NCBI GenBank assembly: GCA_005502915.1
Contig: SCMT01000018.1
Location: 19,905-83,904 of the forward strand
Length of the DNA stretch: 64,000 nucleotides
Source of the DNA: Lysobacteraceae bacterium 2PB
Lineage (GTDB): Bacteria; Pseudomonadota; Gammaproteobacteria; Xanthomonadales; Xanthomonadaceae
Reading direction: 5' to 3'
This document shows, in pieces, positions 22,615 to 32,069 of the stretch (its first letter is position 1; every line of letters begins with the position of its first letter). A model generated the notes under the pieces. The model saw only the letters and a program-made list of their open reading frames with translations. It made no database searches and had not been told where the DNA came from. A program made the position numbers and the translations under genes.

Positions 22615-23223
22615 ATGAAAAGCGCAGGCATCACCGTGATCCTGGTCGGCGTCGCCGTGGCGGGATTCGCGGGATACGAAGGGCTGAAGTGGCTGGAGCA
22701 GCAGAACGCACCGACCGCTGCCGATGTCACGAAGCAGGTCGACGCGGTGCGCGCCGAGGCCGCGCAGAAACATCCGGGCCTGTCGCAGACCGATGCGATG
22801 AAGCAGGTCGCGGCGGCCAAGGCCGCGAGCACCATGCGCGAGACCTCACCCGGACAACGTTCGCGGGTGGCCGCCGAGGCGGTGTTCGGTTCGTATTTCA
22901 TGAACACCCGGGTCCGGCAGGCGCACTGCCGGCAGCTCGGCGTCGAGATCGCCGCCTTCGGCTCCGCCTACGAACGCATCCATGCAGAAGAACTGGCCAA
23001 AGCAAAAGCGATCTATGCCGAGCAGGGACGTTCGCCGGAGGAATTCGCCACGCTGCTTGGCCCCGCGATGCAGCGGATGGTCGAGCAGGACATGCGCGAC
23101 ATCGCCCAAGGCCGCGGCATGAGCGCCGAGAAGACCTGCAGCGCCTTCAACGAGAATGCGGATGCCTTCGCCCGCGCGATCCAGCTGCCGGCGGCGATCC
23201 GCGAGGCGCTGATGGCGTCCTGA
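22615..23223 (+). CDS. Hypothetical periplasmic protein with signal anchor
   Basis: The protein has 202 residues. A single hydrophobic N-terminal helix (about 5-24, GITVILVGVAVAGFAGYEGL) is followed by a mostly helical, charged soluble region rich in Ala, Glu, Lys and Gln. Two cysteines (QAHCRQLG and KTCSAFNEN) are far enough apart to form one disulfide. The start at 22615 was chosen because it precedes the hydrophobic helix directly. No family is recognised. It lies alone between tRNA-Leu and the patatin gene. Confidence 0.6.
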   Translation: MKSAGITVILVGVAVAGFAGYEGLKWLEQQNAPTAADVTKQVDAVRAEAAQKHPGLSQTDAMKQVAAAKAASTMRETSPGQRSRVAAEAVFGSYFMNTRVRQAHCRQLGVEIAAFGSAYERIHAEELAKAKAIYAEQGRSPEEFATLLGPAMQRMVEQDMRDIAQGRGMSAEKTCSAFNENADAFARAIQLPAAIREALMAS

Positions 23224-23336
23224 CCATGCCTGCCGCATGAACACGGGGGCGGCGGTGGCGTCGTCCGGCAGTTCCGGGGGTGCTCGCGGGCTGCGATGAT
23301 AGCCGTCCCCTCGCCCCTGCCGGCCGCTCCGTTCGC

Positions 23337-24362
23337 ATGACCTCGCTGCGCTGCTTCGCCCTCGCCTTCTCGCTCACCCTGCTCGCCGGCTGCGGTCAGG
23401 ACAACGCCCGTCCCACGCCGCCCGCACCGGTCGCGAGCCCGACGCCCGCACCGCAGCCGGTGAAGGTGCGCATCGGCATCGCCCTCGGCGGCGGCGCGGC
23501 CAAGGGCTTCGCGCACATCGGCGTGATCAAGATGCTCGAAGCCCACGGCTTCAAGCCCGAAGTGGTCTCCGGCACCAGCGCCGGCAGCGTGGTCGGCGCG
23601 CTCTACGCCAGCGGCATGGACGCCTTCCAGATGCAGCAGCACGCGGTCGCGCTGGACGAAGCCAGCATCCGCGATCTCAGCCTGTTCTCCGGCGGCGTGC
23701 TCAAGGGCCAGGCGCTGCAGGACTACGTCAACCGCACGATCGGCCAGCGCGCGTTCGACAAGATGAAGAAGCCGTTCGCCGCCGTGGCCACCCAGCTCGC
23801 CACCGGCCAGCGCACGATCTTCGTGCGCGGCAACGTCGGCCAGGCGGTGCGCGCCTCTTGCAGCATCCCCGGCGTGTTCGAGCCGGTGAAGATCGGCGAT
23901 GCGCTCTATGTCGACGGCGGGCTGGTCAGCCCGGTCCCGGTGGACGCGGCGCGCCAGCTCGGCGCGGACTTCGTCATCGCGGTCGATATCTCCACCCGCG
24001 TCACCGGCAAGACGCCGGACAGCATGCTCGGCGTGGTCAACCAGACGATCACGATCATGGGCCAGAAGCTCGGCGAACAGGAGCTGTCCCGCGCCGACAT
24101 CGTGATCCGTCCGCGTGTGAACGACATCGGCCCGGCGGATTTCGAGCAGCGCACGCGCGCCATCGTCGAAGGCGAAAAGGCGGCGCTCGCCGCGCTGCCG
24201 CAACTGCGCGCGAAGTACGCGCAGGCCCGGCAGGCGAAGCAGGCGGCACTGGCGCGTCGCACGCCTCCGCCGCAGCCGAAGAAACCGCCCTGCGAGGAAA
24301 AAGGCTTCCTCGGTGGATTGTTCGGTCGCGACGAACAGGCCGACTGCGAGCCCCGGCGCTGA
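23337..24362 (+). CDS. Patatin-like phospholipase lipoprotein (RssA/NTE-like)
   Basis: The 341-residue patatin-family serine hydrolase has a lipoprotein signal (lipobox LLAGC, Cys19), so it is probably tethered at the outer membrane. After a Pro-rich linker (22-42), the oxyanion block GGGAAKG is at 51-57, the nucleophile Ser81 in GTSAGS and the catalytic Asp193 in VDGGLVSPVP. The C-terminus is Lys/Gln/Pro-rich, with cysteines in the last 50 residues. The ATG at 23337 places the lipobox correctly; an upstream GTG would place an unrelated peptide before it. It probably hydrolyses membrane phospholipids or lysophospholipids. Confidence 0.87.
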   Translation: MTSLRCFALAFSLTLLAGCGQDNARPTPPAPVASPTPAPQPVKVRIGIALGGGAAKGFAHIGVIKMLEAHGFKPEVVSGTSAGSVVGALYASGMDAFQMQQHAVALDEASIRDLSLFSGGVLKGQALQDYVNRTIGQRAFDKMKKPFAAVATQLATGQRTIFVRGNVGQAVRASCSIPGVFEPVKIGDALYVDGGLVSPVPVDAARQLGADFVIAVDISTRVTGKTPDSMLGVVNQTITIMGQKLGEQELSRADIVIRPRVNDIGPADFEQRTRAIVEGEKAALAALPQLRAKYAQARQAKQAALARRTPPPQPKKPPCEEKGFLGGLFGRDEQADCEPRR

Positions 24363-24437
24363 TCGGCTCCGAACGATCCGGGCTGGACGATCGGCTATAG
24401 TCCGGGGCGGGGAAATCGCACGTCCGGACCAGGTGGA

Positions 24438-25223
24438 ATGAGCCAGCACAACGCATCCGCGCCGCACACCAGTGCTGCGTGCGCCAATTGCGGTACCACG
24501 GCTGCCGGCGGCTACTGCCACGCCTGCGGCCAGCGCATCGAGACGCACCGGCTCACCCTGCCGCACCTGCTGCACGAGATCCCGCACGCGGTCTTCCATG
24601 TCGATCGCGGCTTCCTGGTGACGATCTTCGCGCTCGCCACCCGCCCCGGCCAGACGATGAACGCCTATCTCGACGGCCATCGCGTCCGCTATTTCAACCC
24701 GCTGTCGCTGCTGATGATCCTCGCGGGCCTGTGCGCGCTTGCCTACGCGAAGTTCGATTTCGATTTTACACCGATGACCGCCGGCATGACGCCGGAGCAG
24801 GCCAAGGGCGCCACGGCGACGATGAAGGCGCTGCTGCAGAACTATTCGCTGGGGCTGGTCGTGCAGTTGCCGCTGATCGCCTTGATGAGCTGGCTGATCA
24901 TGGGTCGCCATCGCAGCTACGGCGAGCACCTGGCGATCAATGCCTTCATCTTCGCCTTCATGTGCGTCATCAACCTCGTGCTCATCCCCGTGCACATGCT
25001 GGTCAACGGCAGCCCGCTGTTCGGGCCGCTGATGCTGGCGATGACGGTCTTCTTCCTCGTCTACCAGGTGTTCGCGCTGTGGGACACGTTCCGCACGCCG
25101 GGACGCTGGGTCGGCCCGCTCCTGCGCGCGCTGGTCACTTCCATCGGCTATTTCGTCGTCATCGGCATCCTCAGCCTCGCCATCGGGATCGTCATCGCCG
25201 TGGCGGGCAAGCTTCTCGGTTGA
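24438..25223 (+). CDS. DUF3667 family membrane protein with zinc-ribbon N-terminus
   Basis: The 261-residue protein begins with a zinc-ribbon-like pair, CANCG and CHACGQR (about residues 15-33). The DUF3667-type segment RLTLPHLLHEIPHAVFHVDRGF follows, and then four or five membrane helices (around 88-105, 130-150, 165-190, 195-215, 232-258). Function is unknown; members often sit in envelope contexts. A TATAGT hexamer at 24396-24401 is a candidate -10. A bidirectional hairpin separates it from the convergent rplS. Confidence 0.75.
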   Translation: MSQHNASAPHTSAACANCGTTAAGGYCHACGQRIETHRLTLPHLLHEIPHAVFHVDRGFLVTIFALATRPGQTMNAYLDGHRVRYFNPLSLLMILAGLCALAYAKFDFDFTPMTAGMTPEQAKGATATMKALLQNYSLGLVVQLPLIALMSWLIMGRHRSYGEHLAINAFIFAFMCVINLVLIPVHMLVNGSPLFGPLMLAMTVFFLVYQVFALWDTFRTPGRWVGPLLRALVTSIGYFVVIGILSLAIGIVIAVAGKLLG

Positions 25224-25239
25224 GGCGCCCACAACGCAG

Positions 25240-25268
25240 AACGGCCACCCGAAGGTGGCCGTTCCGTT
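25240..25268. terminator. Bidirectional terminator between DUF3667 gene and rplS
   Basis: A perfect 10-bp stem, AACGGCCACC / GGTGGCCGTT, with a CGAA loop is followed by CCGTTTT on the + strand. It lies between two convergent stops (25223 and 25306). Confidence 0.8.
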
Positions 25269-25305
25269 TTCGAATGCGTTGGCGTGGCCGCCAATACCAG
25301 GCCTG

Positions 25306-25692
25306 TTACTGGGCCTTGGTCTTGGTGTGCATCGACAGGTCTTCCTTGATGCGGGCCTTCTTGCCGGTGAGGTTGCGCAGGTAGTACAGCTTGCCCGCAC
25401 GCACGTCGCCGCGGCGCTTCACTTCGACCGAGTCGATGGCGGCGCTGTGGGTCTGGAACACGCGCTCGACGCCGTAGCCGTGCGAGATCTTGCGGACGGT
25501 GAACGAGGAGTTCAGACCGGCGTTCTTCTTGCCGATCACCACGCCTTCATAGGCCTGGACGCGTTCGCGATTGCCTTCCTTGACCTTGACGTTGACGATG
25601 ACGGTATCGCCCGGACCGAAGTTCGGGAGCTGGCGCTGGATCTGTTCGGATTCGAACTGCTGCAGCAGCGTGTGGATCGAGGGCTTGTTCAT
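25306..25692 (-). CDS. rplS: 50S ribosomal protein L19
   Basis: The 128-residue protein matches L19 along its length: [40 protein letters not shown] and KARIKEDL near the C-terminus. L19 sits at the 30S-50S interface. The chosen start ([17 protein letters not shown]) is the family start; the frame continues in-frame upstream for 27 codons, but that part is the 5' leader. It follows trmD with its own likely promoter. Confidence 0.95.
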   Translation of the reverse strand: MNKPSIHTLLQQFESEQIQRQLPNFGPGDTVIVNVKVKEGNRERVQAYEGVVIGKKNAGLNSSFTVRKISHGYGVERVFQTHSAAIDSVEVKRRGDVRAGKLYYLRNLTGKKARIKEDLSMHTKTKAQ

Positions 25693-25811
25693 GGTGGGCC
25701 TGTTGTTGGTGCTTTCGAGAGGCATGCTTTCGAAAAGCGTGTTGTTGCGCGAGTGCACGTGGACCCGCGTCATGGCATCGGGATGGATCTGCCTGCAAAT
25801 GCAAGCCCACC

Positions 25812-25817
25812 ATTATA
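25812..25817 (-). promoter_or_regulatory. Consensus -10 (TATAAT) upstream of rplS
   Basis: TATAAT on the minus strand lies between the trmD stop and rplS, leaving a leader of about 110 bases before the rplS ATG. The -35 region is not close to consensus. It suggests rplS is transcribed from its own start as well as from the upstream operon. Confidence 0.55.
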
Positions 25818-25845
25818 GGCAGGAAAAGCCTTGTGCCGCTAGGGG

Positions 25846-26640
25846 TTAGCCCTGCTCGCCGGGACCGCCGGGGGCAGGCTCCGGGGGGGATGCGGACGCG
25901 GCCTGCTCGGCCAGGAAGGCGTCCAGGAGGGCCCGGTCGGCCTTCGACAGGCGGTCGCGGTCGACCAGCTCCGGCCGGCGCAGCCAGGTCCGGCCCAGCG
26001 ACTGCTTGCGGCGCCATTTCGCGATCTCGGCATGATTGCCGGACAGCAGCACCGGCGGCACGGTCCCGAACGGATGTTCCAGCGGCCGGGTGTAGTGCGG
26101 ACAGTCCAGCAGGCCGCCCTCGCCCTCGAAACTGTCCTGGGCGGCAGACTCGGCGTCGTTCAGGGCGCCCGGCAGCAGGCGCGCGGTCGCGTCGATGACC
26201 ACCGCCGCCGCCAGCTCGCCGCCGGACAGGACGTAATCGCCGATCGACAGCTCCTCGTCGACCTCGGCCTGCAGGAAACGCTCGTCCACGCCTTCGTAGC
26301 GACCGCACAGCAGGACCAGCCGCTCCCGCCCGGCCAGCTCGCGGGCCTTGGCCTGGGTCAGCGGTGCGCCCTGCGGGCTCATGTAGATCACCCGGACGGA
26401 CCTCGGGTCGGCCGCGCGCACGGCGGCCAGCGCGGCGCGCAGCGGCTCGATCATCATCACCATGCCGGGACCGCCGCCGAACGGGCGATCGTCGACCCGG
26501 CGGTAGTTGCCCTCGGCGTAGTCGCGCGGGTTCCAGCCATGGATCGACAGCAGCCCGCGCTCCTGCGCGCGCCCGACCACGCCGTGACCGGCGACCTGGG
26601 CGACGAATTCGGGGAACAGGCTGAGGACGTCGATGCGCAT
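25846..26640 (-). CDS. trmD: tRNA (guanine37-N1)-methyltransferase TrmD
   Basis: The 264-residue SPOUT methyltransferase makes m1G37 in tRNAs. The trefoil-knot SAM-binding blocks [13 protein letters not shown] and [13 protein letters not shown] are present, along with the N-terminal [11 protein letters not shown] and the GGGPGMVM loop. The C-terminus is slightly extended by a Pro/Gly/Ala-rich tail. The start at 26640 gives the standard family N-terminus; the long open frame upstream overlaps rimM. Confidence 0.96.
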   Translation of the reverse strand: MRIDVLSLFPEFVAQVAGHGVVGRAQERGLLSIHGWNPRDYAEGNYRRVDDRPFGGGPGMVMMIEPLRAALAAVRAADPRSVRVIYMSPQGAPLTQAKARELAGRERLVLLCGRYEGVDERFLQAEVDEELSIGDYVLSGGELAAAVVIDATARLLPGALNDAESAAQDSFEGEGGLLDCPHYTRPLEHPFGTVPPVLLSGNHAEIAKWRRKQSLGRTWLRRPELVDRDRLSKADRALLDAFLAEQAASASPPEPAPGGPGEQG

Positions 26641-26654
26641 GGAGGACGGCGACG

Positions 26655-27167
26655 TCAGAAATCCGCGTCCCAGTCGACCAGGATGCGGCCGGCGTCGAAG
26701 TCCAGTGCGCGGACGAAGTCGGGACGGATCCAGGGGATCATGCGTTCGCGGTCGCCGCGGACCACGAGCACGTCGTTGGCGCCGTTCGAGAACACGAAGG
26801 CGGCCTTGCCGAAGTCGACGCCGTCGAGGTTCTCGACGCGCAGGCCTTCGAGGTCGATCCAGTAGAACTCGCCATCCTTCGGCGGCGGCAGCGCGCTGCG
26901 CAGGACGAAGAGTTCGGCGCCACGCAGGGCCTCGGCGGCGTCGCGATCCTCGACGCCGGGCAGCGTGCCGATCAGGCCCTTCCCGCCGGGTCGCGCCTTC
27001 GCCCCGGACACCTCGCGCTCGCGGCCGGCCGCGTCGCGAAGGATCCACGGCTGGTAGCGCACCAGGTTGCCCTGGGGCTCGGTCAGGGATTCGAGTTTCA
27101 CTTCCCCACGAACGCCAAACGCGCCGTGGATCCTGCCTACCAGGATGCGGCGCGTCGGGTCGGTCAT
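26655..27167 (-). CDS. rimM: 16S rRNA processing protein RimM
   Basis: The 170-residue 30S maturation factor binds S19. The N-terminal RimM domain starts with the typical [17 protein letters not shown] block and the C-terminal PRC-barrel includes [10 protein letters not shown] and PWIRPDFV. It lies between rpsP and trmD with 14 bases to trmD, the conserved order of this operon. Confidence 0.95.
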   Translation of the reverse strand: MTDPTRRILVGRIHGAFGVRGEVKLESLTEPQGNLVRYQPWILRDAAGREREVSGAKARPGGKGLIGTLPGVEDRDAAEALRGAELFVLRSALPPPKDGEFYWIDLEGLRVENLDGVDFGKAAFVFSNGANDVLVVRGDRERMIPWIRPDFVRALDFDAGRILVDWDADF

Positions 27168-27220
27168 GCGGGAACTCGAGAGTTCGGATTCGGCCGCGCG
27201 ATCCGCGCGGCCGGGGTGCC

Positions 27221-27487
27221 TCAGGCCGGAGCCTGGGCGGCAGCGGCCTTCTGGGCCTGCTTGAAGAGATCGGCGACCTTGTCGGTCATCTGGGCGCCGT
27301 GGCCAACCCAGTGCTTGGTGCGCTCGATGTCGAGCTCCACGCGCTTTTCGTTGCCGGCGGCGATCGGGTTGTAGTAACCCAGGCGCTCGATGTTGCGGCC
27401 GTCACGCGAGCTGCGGCTGTCGGTGACGATGATGTGGTAGAACGGGCGCTTCTTGGCGCCGCCACGGGTAAGGCGAATCTTGACCAT
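27221..27487 (-). CDS. rpsP: 30S ribosomal protein S16
   Basis: The 88-residue S16 has the typical [21 protein letters not shown]-terminus, followed by [19 protein letters not shown]. The C-terminus is the usual Ala/Lys-rich tail. It is the first gene of rpsP-rimM-trmD-rplS and is preceded by a strong -10 element. Confidence 0.97.
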   Translation of the reverse strand: MVKIRLTRGGAKKRPFYHIIVTDSRSSRDGRNIERLGYYNPIAAGNEKRVELDIERTKHWVGHGAQMTDKVADLFKQAQKAAAAQAPA

Positions 27488-27535
27488 GAGGTTCTCGGTG
27501 TTGCCCAGCTGCCGGGATGGCAGGGTAAGCCGGTG

Positions 27536-27564
27536 ATTATAGCGGGCCCGCCGGGCCGACGGAA
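27536..27564 (-). promoter_or_regulatory. Promoter of the rpsP operon
   Basis: On the minus strand, TATAAT (27541-27536) is preceded by exactly 17 bases and TTCCGT as a weak -35. The consensus -10 with optimal spacing, 49 bases before the rpsP start, fits a strongly expressed ribosomal operon. Confidence 0.65.
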
Positions 27565-27655
27565 CCCCCGGGATACGGGTTTCCCCGGGCTCCGGACACG
27601 CCCTAGCAGGTCTTCGACCCGCACTGCGGACAGAGAGTGACCGGGCGCAGCCCGA

Positions 27656-29032
27656 TCACCTGAACGGCATCCCGCCCCGGCCCATGCCGCCGCCCATCAT
27701 GCCGCGCATGCCCCGCATCAGGCCCTTCATGCCGCCGGCGCTGAGCTTGCTCATCATCTTTTCCATCTGCTGGTACTGCTTCATCAGCTTGTTGACGTCG
27801 GCCGGGGTCATGCCGGCGCCGCGGGCGATGCGGGCGCGGCGCGAGCCGTTGAGGATGTCCGGATGCCGGCGCTCCTTCTTCGTCATCGAGTTGATGATCG
27901 CGATCATGCGCGGCACTTCCTTGCCGGTGACCTGGTTCTTCACCGCATCGGGGATCTGCCCCATGCCCGGCAGCTTGTCCATCAGGCCGCCGATGCCGCC
28001 CATGTTCTGCATCTGTTCGAGCTGGTCGCGCATGTCGTTGAGGTCGAACTTCTTGCCCTTGGCGACCTTCTCGGCCAGCTTCTGCGCCTTGTCCTTGTCG
28101 ACCTGCTGCTCGACCTGCTCGACCAGCGACAGCACGTCGCCCATGTCGAGGATGCGGCTGGCGACGCGGTCGGGGTGGAAGACGTCGAGGCCGTCGGGCT
28201 TCTCGCCGACGCCGATGAACTTGATCGGCCGGCCGGTGATGTAGCGCACGCTCAGCGCCGCGCCGCCGCGGGCGTCGCCGTCGGTCTTGGTCAGCACCAC
28301 GCCGGTGAGCGGCAGGGCTTCGCTGAAGGCCTTGGCGGTGGTCGCGGCGTCCTGGCCGGTCATCGAGTCGACGACGAACAGGGTCTCGACCGGGTTCACC
28401 GCCGCGTGCAGGACCTTGATCTCGGCCATCATCGCTTCGTCGATGGCGAGGCGGCCGGCGGTGTCGACGATCAGCACGTCGACGTACGATTTTTTCGCGT
28501 CGTCGATCGCGGCCTTCACGATCGCCTCGGGCTTCTGCGACGGGTCCGACGGGAAGAACAGCACGTCCACCTGCTGCGCCAGCGTCTTGAGCTGCTCGAT
28601 CGCGGCCGGACGGTACACGTCGGCCGACACCACCATCACCTTCTTCCTGCGCTTTTCCTTCAGGTGCTTGGCGAGCTTGCCGACCGTGGTGGTCTTGCCC
28701 GCGCCCTGCAGGCCGGCCATCAGGATCACGGCCGGGGCCGGGACGTTGAGGTTGAGGTCGGAGGCGGCCGAGCCCATGACGGCGGTGAGCTCGTCGCGGA
28801 CGACCTTGATCAGCGCCTGGCCCGGGGTCAGCGACTTGATCACTTCCTGGCCGACCGCGCGCACCTTGATGCGCTCGATCAGCGCCTGGACCACCGGCAG
28901 CGCGACGTCGGCTTCGAGCAGGGCGATGCGCACCTCGCGCGTGGCTTCGCGGATGTTCTCCTCGGTCAACCGGCCGCGGCCACGCAGGCGCTCGATGGTG
29001 CCGGACAGACGCTGGGTGAGGGATTCGAACAT
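27656..29032 (-). CDS. ffh: Signal recognition particle GTPase Ffh
   Basis: The 458-residue SRP54 protein directs membrane proteins to the translocon with 4.5S RNA. The N-domain starts at FESLTQRLSGTIERLRG. The G-domain has the P-loop GLQGAGKTTTVGKLAKHL, DTAGRLAID and TKTDGDARGG. The C-terminal M-domain is methionine-rich and ends in GGMGRGGMPFR. The start at 29032 gives the standard family N-terminus; further upstream sequence is non-coding. Confidence 0.96.
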   Translation of the reverse strand: MFESLTQRLSGTIERLRGRGRLTEENIREATREVRIALLEADVALPVVQALIERIKVRAVGQEVIKSLTPGQALIKVVRDELTAVMGSAASDLNLNVPAPAVILMAGLQGAGKTTTVGKLAKHLKEKRRKKVMVVSADVYRPAAIEQLKTLAQQVDVLFFPSDPSQKPEAIVKAAIDDAKKSYVDVLIVDTAGRLAIDEAMMAEIKVLHAAVNPVETLFVVDSMTGQDAATTAKAFSEALPLTGVVLTKTDGDARGGAALSVRYITGRPIKFIGVGEKPDGLDVFHPDRVASRILDMGDVLSLVEQVEQQVDKDKAQKLAEKVAKGKKFDLNDMRDQLEQMQNMGGIGGLMDKLPGMGQIPDAVKNQVTGKEVPRMIAIINSMTKKERRHPDILNGSRRARIARGAGMTPADVNKLMKQYQQMEKMMSKLSAGGMKGLMRGMRGMMGGGMGRGGMPFR

Positions 29033-29060
29033 GGGGAGCCGCCGCAGTTGGAAAACCGCG

Positions 29061-29066
29061 ATTATA
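29061..29066 (-). promoter_or_regulatory. -10 element of ffh
   Basis: TATAAT on the minus strand lies 28 bases before the ffh ATG, in the 74-base divergent gap with the CcsA-like gene. No clear -35 is visible. Confidence 0.5.
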
Positions 29067-29106
29067 GGCCCTGCGCCGGACGACCGGCCTGTGCGACACT
29101 GCCCGG

Positions 29107-29895
29107 ATGACATTCGTTCTCATCGCCGCCGCCCTCTACCTGACCGCGACCGGGCTGCTGTTCCGTCGCCTGGCGACCCTCGGCCCCTCGGTGCCGGCAC
29201 CGCTGTGGCTGACGCCGCTGGCGGCCGTGATGGTGCACGGGACCGCGCACCTGCGCGCCTGGCACGAAGCCGGTGGCGCGAACCTGCACTTCTTCTCGGC
29301 GCTGTCGCTGGTCGGTCTGGGCATGGCCCTGCTGACCGTGCTGGTCGGCGTGCGCGGGCGGATGGCGGCGCTGGGCGTGATCGTGTTCCCGATCGCGGCG
29401 GTCGTCGCCATCGGTTACGGCCTCGTCGGCCGGCAGGATCCGCAGCAGCTGGACTGGCGCCTGCAGTTGCACGCCTGGTGCGCGCTGCTCGCCTACGCCA
29501 CGCTCGCCCTCGCCTCGGTCCTGGCGATCCTGTCGTTGCTGCAGGAGCGCGCCCTGCGCCAGCGGCGACTGCGCGGCTGGCTGCGCGCGCTGCCGCCGCT
29601 GGTGGAGCTGGAAACCCTGCTGTTCCGCACGATCGCGGTCGGCTTCGCGCTGCTCACGGCCACCCTGCTGACCGGTGTGCTGTTCGTCGAGGACCTGCTG
29701 GCCCAGCACCTCGCGCACAAGACCGTGTTCAGCGTGCTGTCCTGGCTGGCCTTCGGCGCCCTGCTGCTGGGGCGTCGCCTCCAGGGCTGGCGCGGCGCGA
29801 AGGCGGTGCGCTGGACCCTGGGCGCGATGATCCTGCTGGTCCTGGCCTACTTCGGCAGCAACCTGGTCCTGGAATTGATCCTGGGACGGCGCTGA
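29107..29895 (+). CDS. CcsA/YpjD-family cytochrome c assembly-like membrane protein
   Basis: The 262-residue protein with eight hydrophobic helices belongs to the CcsA/HemX superfamily as represented by E. coli YpjD (CorE). Conserved features include HFFSALSLVGLGMAL, the LQLHAWCALLAYATLALASV helix and the C-terminal HKTVFSVLSWLAFGALL. It lacks a full WWD motif. It is encoded next to ffh in many gammaproteobacteria. Its role is uncertain; a heme-related or magnesium/cobalt-resistance role has been proposed for relatives. Confidence 0.8.
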   Translation: MTFVLIAAALYLTATGLLFRRLATLGPSVPAPLWLTPLAAVMVHGTAHLRAWHEAGGANLHFFSALSLVGLGMALLTVLVGVRGRMAALGVIVFPIAAVVAIGYGLVGRQDPQQLDWRLQLHAWCALLAYATLALASVLAILSLLQERALRQRRLRGWLRALPPLVELETLLFRTIAVGFALLTATLLTGVLFVEDLLAQHLAHKTVFSVLSWLAFGALLLGRRLQGWRGAKAVRWTLGAMILLVLAYFGSNLVLELILGRR

Positions 29896-30054
29896 GCCAC
29901 ACCCACGGCATCGGCGGCGCCGGATGGACCGGCTGCGCACAACGAAATTTCCCGGAACGACTGGTCACGCGGGCCGGGGTGGCTTATGGTCGGGGGTCGA
30001 GGACCGCCCCACGCGCACGGACGCAATACCGTTCGCCACCATGGAGACCCCGTA

Positions 30055-30534
30055 GTGAATTCGATGGCATCGATCCTGAGGACACCGGCCTGTCTGCTGC
30101 TGTTGGCCGGCTTCTGGGCAGGCAATGCGCAGGCCCAGTCCGCCCCCTGGACCAATTTCGAGGAATGCCCCGGCTTTCCGCCCGCAACCGCGGAGATCCT
30201 CCGCTGGGAAGCCATGCGCCTGCCCGACCTGATCGTCTGCCGTGCGATCGTGCAGGACGGCGGCGCCGAGGCGTTCGCACTGACGATCGGCCGCGAATCG
30301 CCGTTCAAGCCGCGCCGGGCCGACCGCGCAGAGGAATCGATGCTCAACGGTCGCGAGCTGTACTGGTATCGCAGCGAACTGCCGAGCCAACCGAACCTGC
30401 TGATCCGCGAAACCCTCATCCCGGTCGCCGAGGACCGCGTCGTGCACGTCTCGCTGCGCGCGAACGACGCCGCGACCCTCGCGAAGTACCAGGAATACGT
30501 GGTGACCCTGCCGTTCCCGGACTACGAGGACTGA
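30055..30534 (+). CDS. Secreted hypothetical protein, paralog of the gene at 31542
   Basis: The 159-residue protein carries a Sec signal peptide ([15 protein letters not shown], cleavage near residue 27). The mature part has paired cysteines (EECPGFPP and LIVCRAI) and a core motif, [17 protein letters not shown], then [19 protein letters not shown]. The same pattern recurs in the gene after aqpZ. A GTG at 30055 has GGAGA 8 bases upstream; an ATG at 30064 would also keep the signal peptide. The function is unknown and I recognise no named family. Confidence 0.65.
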   Translation: MNSMASILRTPACLLLLAGFWAGNAQAQSAPWTNFEECPGFPPATAEILRWEAMRLPDLIVCRAIVQDGGAEAFALTIGRESPFKPRRADRAEESMLNGRELYWYRSELPSQPNLLIRETLIPVAEDRVVHVSLRANDAATLAKYQEYVVTLPFPDYED

Positions 30535-30622
30535 TCGATCCGGCGCCGGCACCGGCAGGCGATCCGCACCGCATCCGCCGCCCATCCCGGGCGGCCCTGT
30601 ACCACCCGACAGGAGGATCGTC

Positions 30623-31339
30623 ATGCTGAAGCGATTGAGCGCCGAGTTCCTCGGCACGTTCTGGCTTGTGTTCGGCGGTTGCGGCAGCGCGGTGCTGGCC
30701 GCGAATTTCGGCGGAGACGGCAATCCCCTCGGCATCGGCCTGCTCGGGGTGTCGCTGGCCTTCGGCCTGACCGTGCTGACCGGCGCATACGCGCTTGGAC
30801 ACATTTCCGGCGGACACTTCAACCCGGCGGTGAGCTTCGGGCTCTGGGCAGGCGGCCGTTTCGCGGCGAAGGACCTGCCGGCCTACATCGTGGCGCAGGT
30901 GGCGGGCGCCATCGCGGCCGGGATCCTGCTGTTCCTGATCGCCAACGCCCGGCCAGATTTCGTGTTCGACCCCGCTTCCCCCGGCGCCTTCGCCACCAAC
31001 GGCTACGACGCGCTGTCCCCGGGCGGCTATGCAGCGGCGGCGGCCTTCGTCTGCGAGGTCGTGCTGACCGCGTTCTTCCTGGTCGTCATCCTCGGCGCCA
31101 CCCACAAGCGCGCGCCGGCGGGCTTCGCGCCGATCGCCATCGGCCTGGCGCTCACCCTGATCCATCTGATCAGCATCCCGGTGACGAACACCTCGGTGAA
31201 CCCGGCGCGTTCCACAGGCGTGGCGGTCGTCGTCGGCGGGGGCGCGCTGCAGCAGCTTTGGCTGTTCTGGCTCGCGCCGATCCTCGGCGGACTCATCGGC
31301 GGTTACCTCTACCGCTGGCTGGCCAACGACGGCGACTGA
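30623..31339 (+). CDS. aqpZ: Aquaporin Z
   Basis: The 238-residue water channel has six membrane helices and two NPA motifs (67-69 in [10 protein letters not shown] and 193-195 in SVNPARSTG). The selectivity filter is of the water-specific type, with Phe48, His181 and Arg196. GGAGG lies 8 bases before the ATG. It sits between two paralogous secreted-protein genes. Confidence 0.95.
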   Translation: MLKRLSAEFLGTFWLVFGGCGSAVLAANFGGDGNPLGIGLLGVSLAFGLTVLTGAYALGHISGGHFNPAVSFGLWAGGRFAAKDLPAYIVAQVAGAIAAGILLFLIANARPDFVFDPASPGAFATNGYDALSPGGYAAAAAFVCEVVLTAFFLVVILGATHKRAPAGFAPIAIGLALTLIHLISIPVTNTSVNPARSTGVAVVVGGGALQQLWLFWLAPILGGLIGGYLYRWLANDGD

Positions 31340-31541
31340 GCCGGCGACGCCCCGCTCCCTCCAACGCAGCACCGGATGATGCTGCGCCGGAGACGGGCCC
31401 CGTTCCATGAAACGGCGCGCACGGAAATCGTTGCGGATGAAACGATCAAGGCCGGAAAATTGGCATGCAATCTGCTTGGACTTGTGGTAAGCCGGCACGA
31501 CAGCGGCCGGCATCTCCCCCGTAAGTTCAGTGAGGGTCGCC

Positions 31542-32000
31542 ATGAAAACCAAGTTTTCCTTGTGTTTGTGGTTGGTCGCAGCGTTCTGGGCATGTGGCGC
31601 GAATGCGCAGAATGCTGCCCCTGAGTGTCCGAATCTGCCGAAAGAGGCTGCGGACAGCCTCTCCTGGCAGGTCCTCCGAACCCCCGACATGCTGCTGTGC
31701 CGCGCGATGCGCAGCGACGACGGCAAGGAAGCGTTCGCCGTGACCATCGGCCGCAGCTCGCCCTTCAAGCCCAACAGCGCCCTGCGCGACGGCGAAAGCG
31801 TCATCGACGGGCAGAAGACCTACTGGTACCGCAGCGAGATCGCCGCCCGGCCGAACGAGCTGATCCGCGAGACCCTGGTGAAGGTCGCCCCGAACAACGT
31901 CGCCCATGTGTTCATCCGCACCGACAACGCCGAAAACCTCGGCCGCTACAAGGACATGGTGCAGGGCCTGCAGTTCAATCCGGCCCTGGCGGGGAACTGA
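31542..32000 (+). CDS. Secreted hypothetical protein, paralog of the gene at 30055
   Basis: The 152-residue protein has a signal peptide (KFSLCLWLVAAFWACGANA) and two conserved cysteines (PECPNLP and LLCRAM). It shares the EAFAVTIGRSSPFKPN core, YWYRSEI..RPNELIRETL and VAHVFIRTDNAENLGRYKD with the gene before aqpZ. GAGGG precedes the ATG. The two mature proteins look like the same small periplasmic fold. Its function is unknown; a terminator follows. Confidence 0.65.
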   Translation: MKTKFSLCLWLVAAFWACGANAQNAAPECPNLPKEAADSLSWQVLRTPDMLLCRAMRSDDGKEAFAVTIGRSSPFKPNSALRDGESVIDGQKTYWYRSEIAARPNELIRETLVKVAPNNVAHVFIRTDNAENLGRYKDMVQGLQFNPALAGN

Positions 32001-32026
32001 TCCCGTCGCCACCTCCCTGCTCCCTG

Positions 32027-32056
32027 CGACGGCGCCTGCGGGCGCCGTCGTCGTTT
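32027..32056 (+). terminator. Terminator after the second secreted paralog
   Basis: A perfect 10-bp stem, CGACGGCGCC / GGCGCCGTCG, with a TGCG loop is followed by TCGTTT. It lies between convergent genes. Confidence 0.8.
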
Positions 32057-32069
32057 CGGATGATTGCCG

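Noticed and set aside
23013..25400. 795-residue minus-strand open frame over the patatin and DUF3667 genes
   Set aside because: It spans two well-supported + strand genes and a terminator and has no domain.
25306..25773. rplS starting 27 codons upstream
   Set aside because: The added residues are not L19-like and lie in the leader downstream of the -10 element.
27600..29123. 506-residue minus-strand frame overlapping ffh in another phase
   Set aside because: It is Arg/Gly/Asp-rich shadow coding; the ffh frame has all SRP GTPase motifs.
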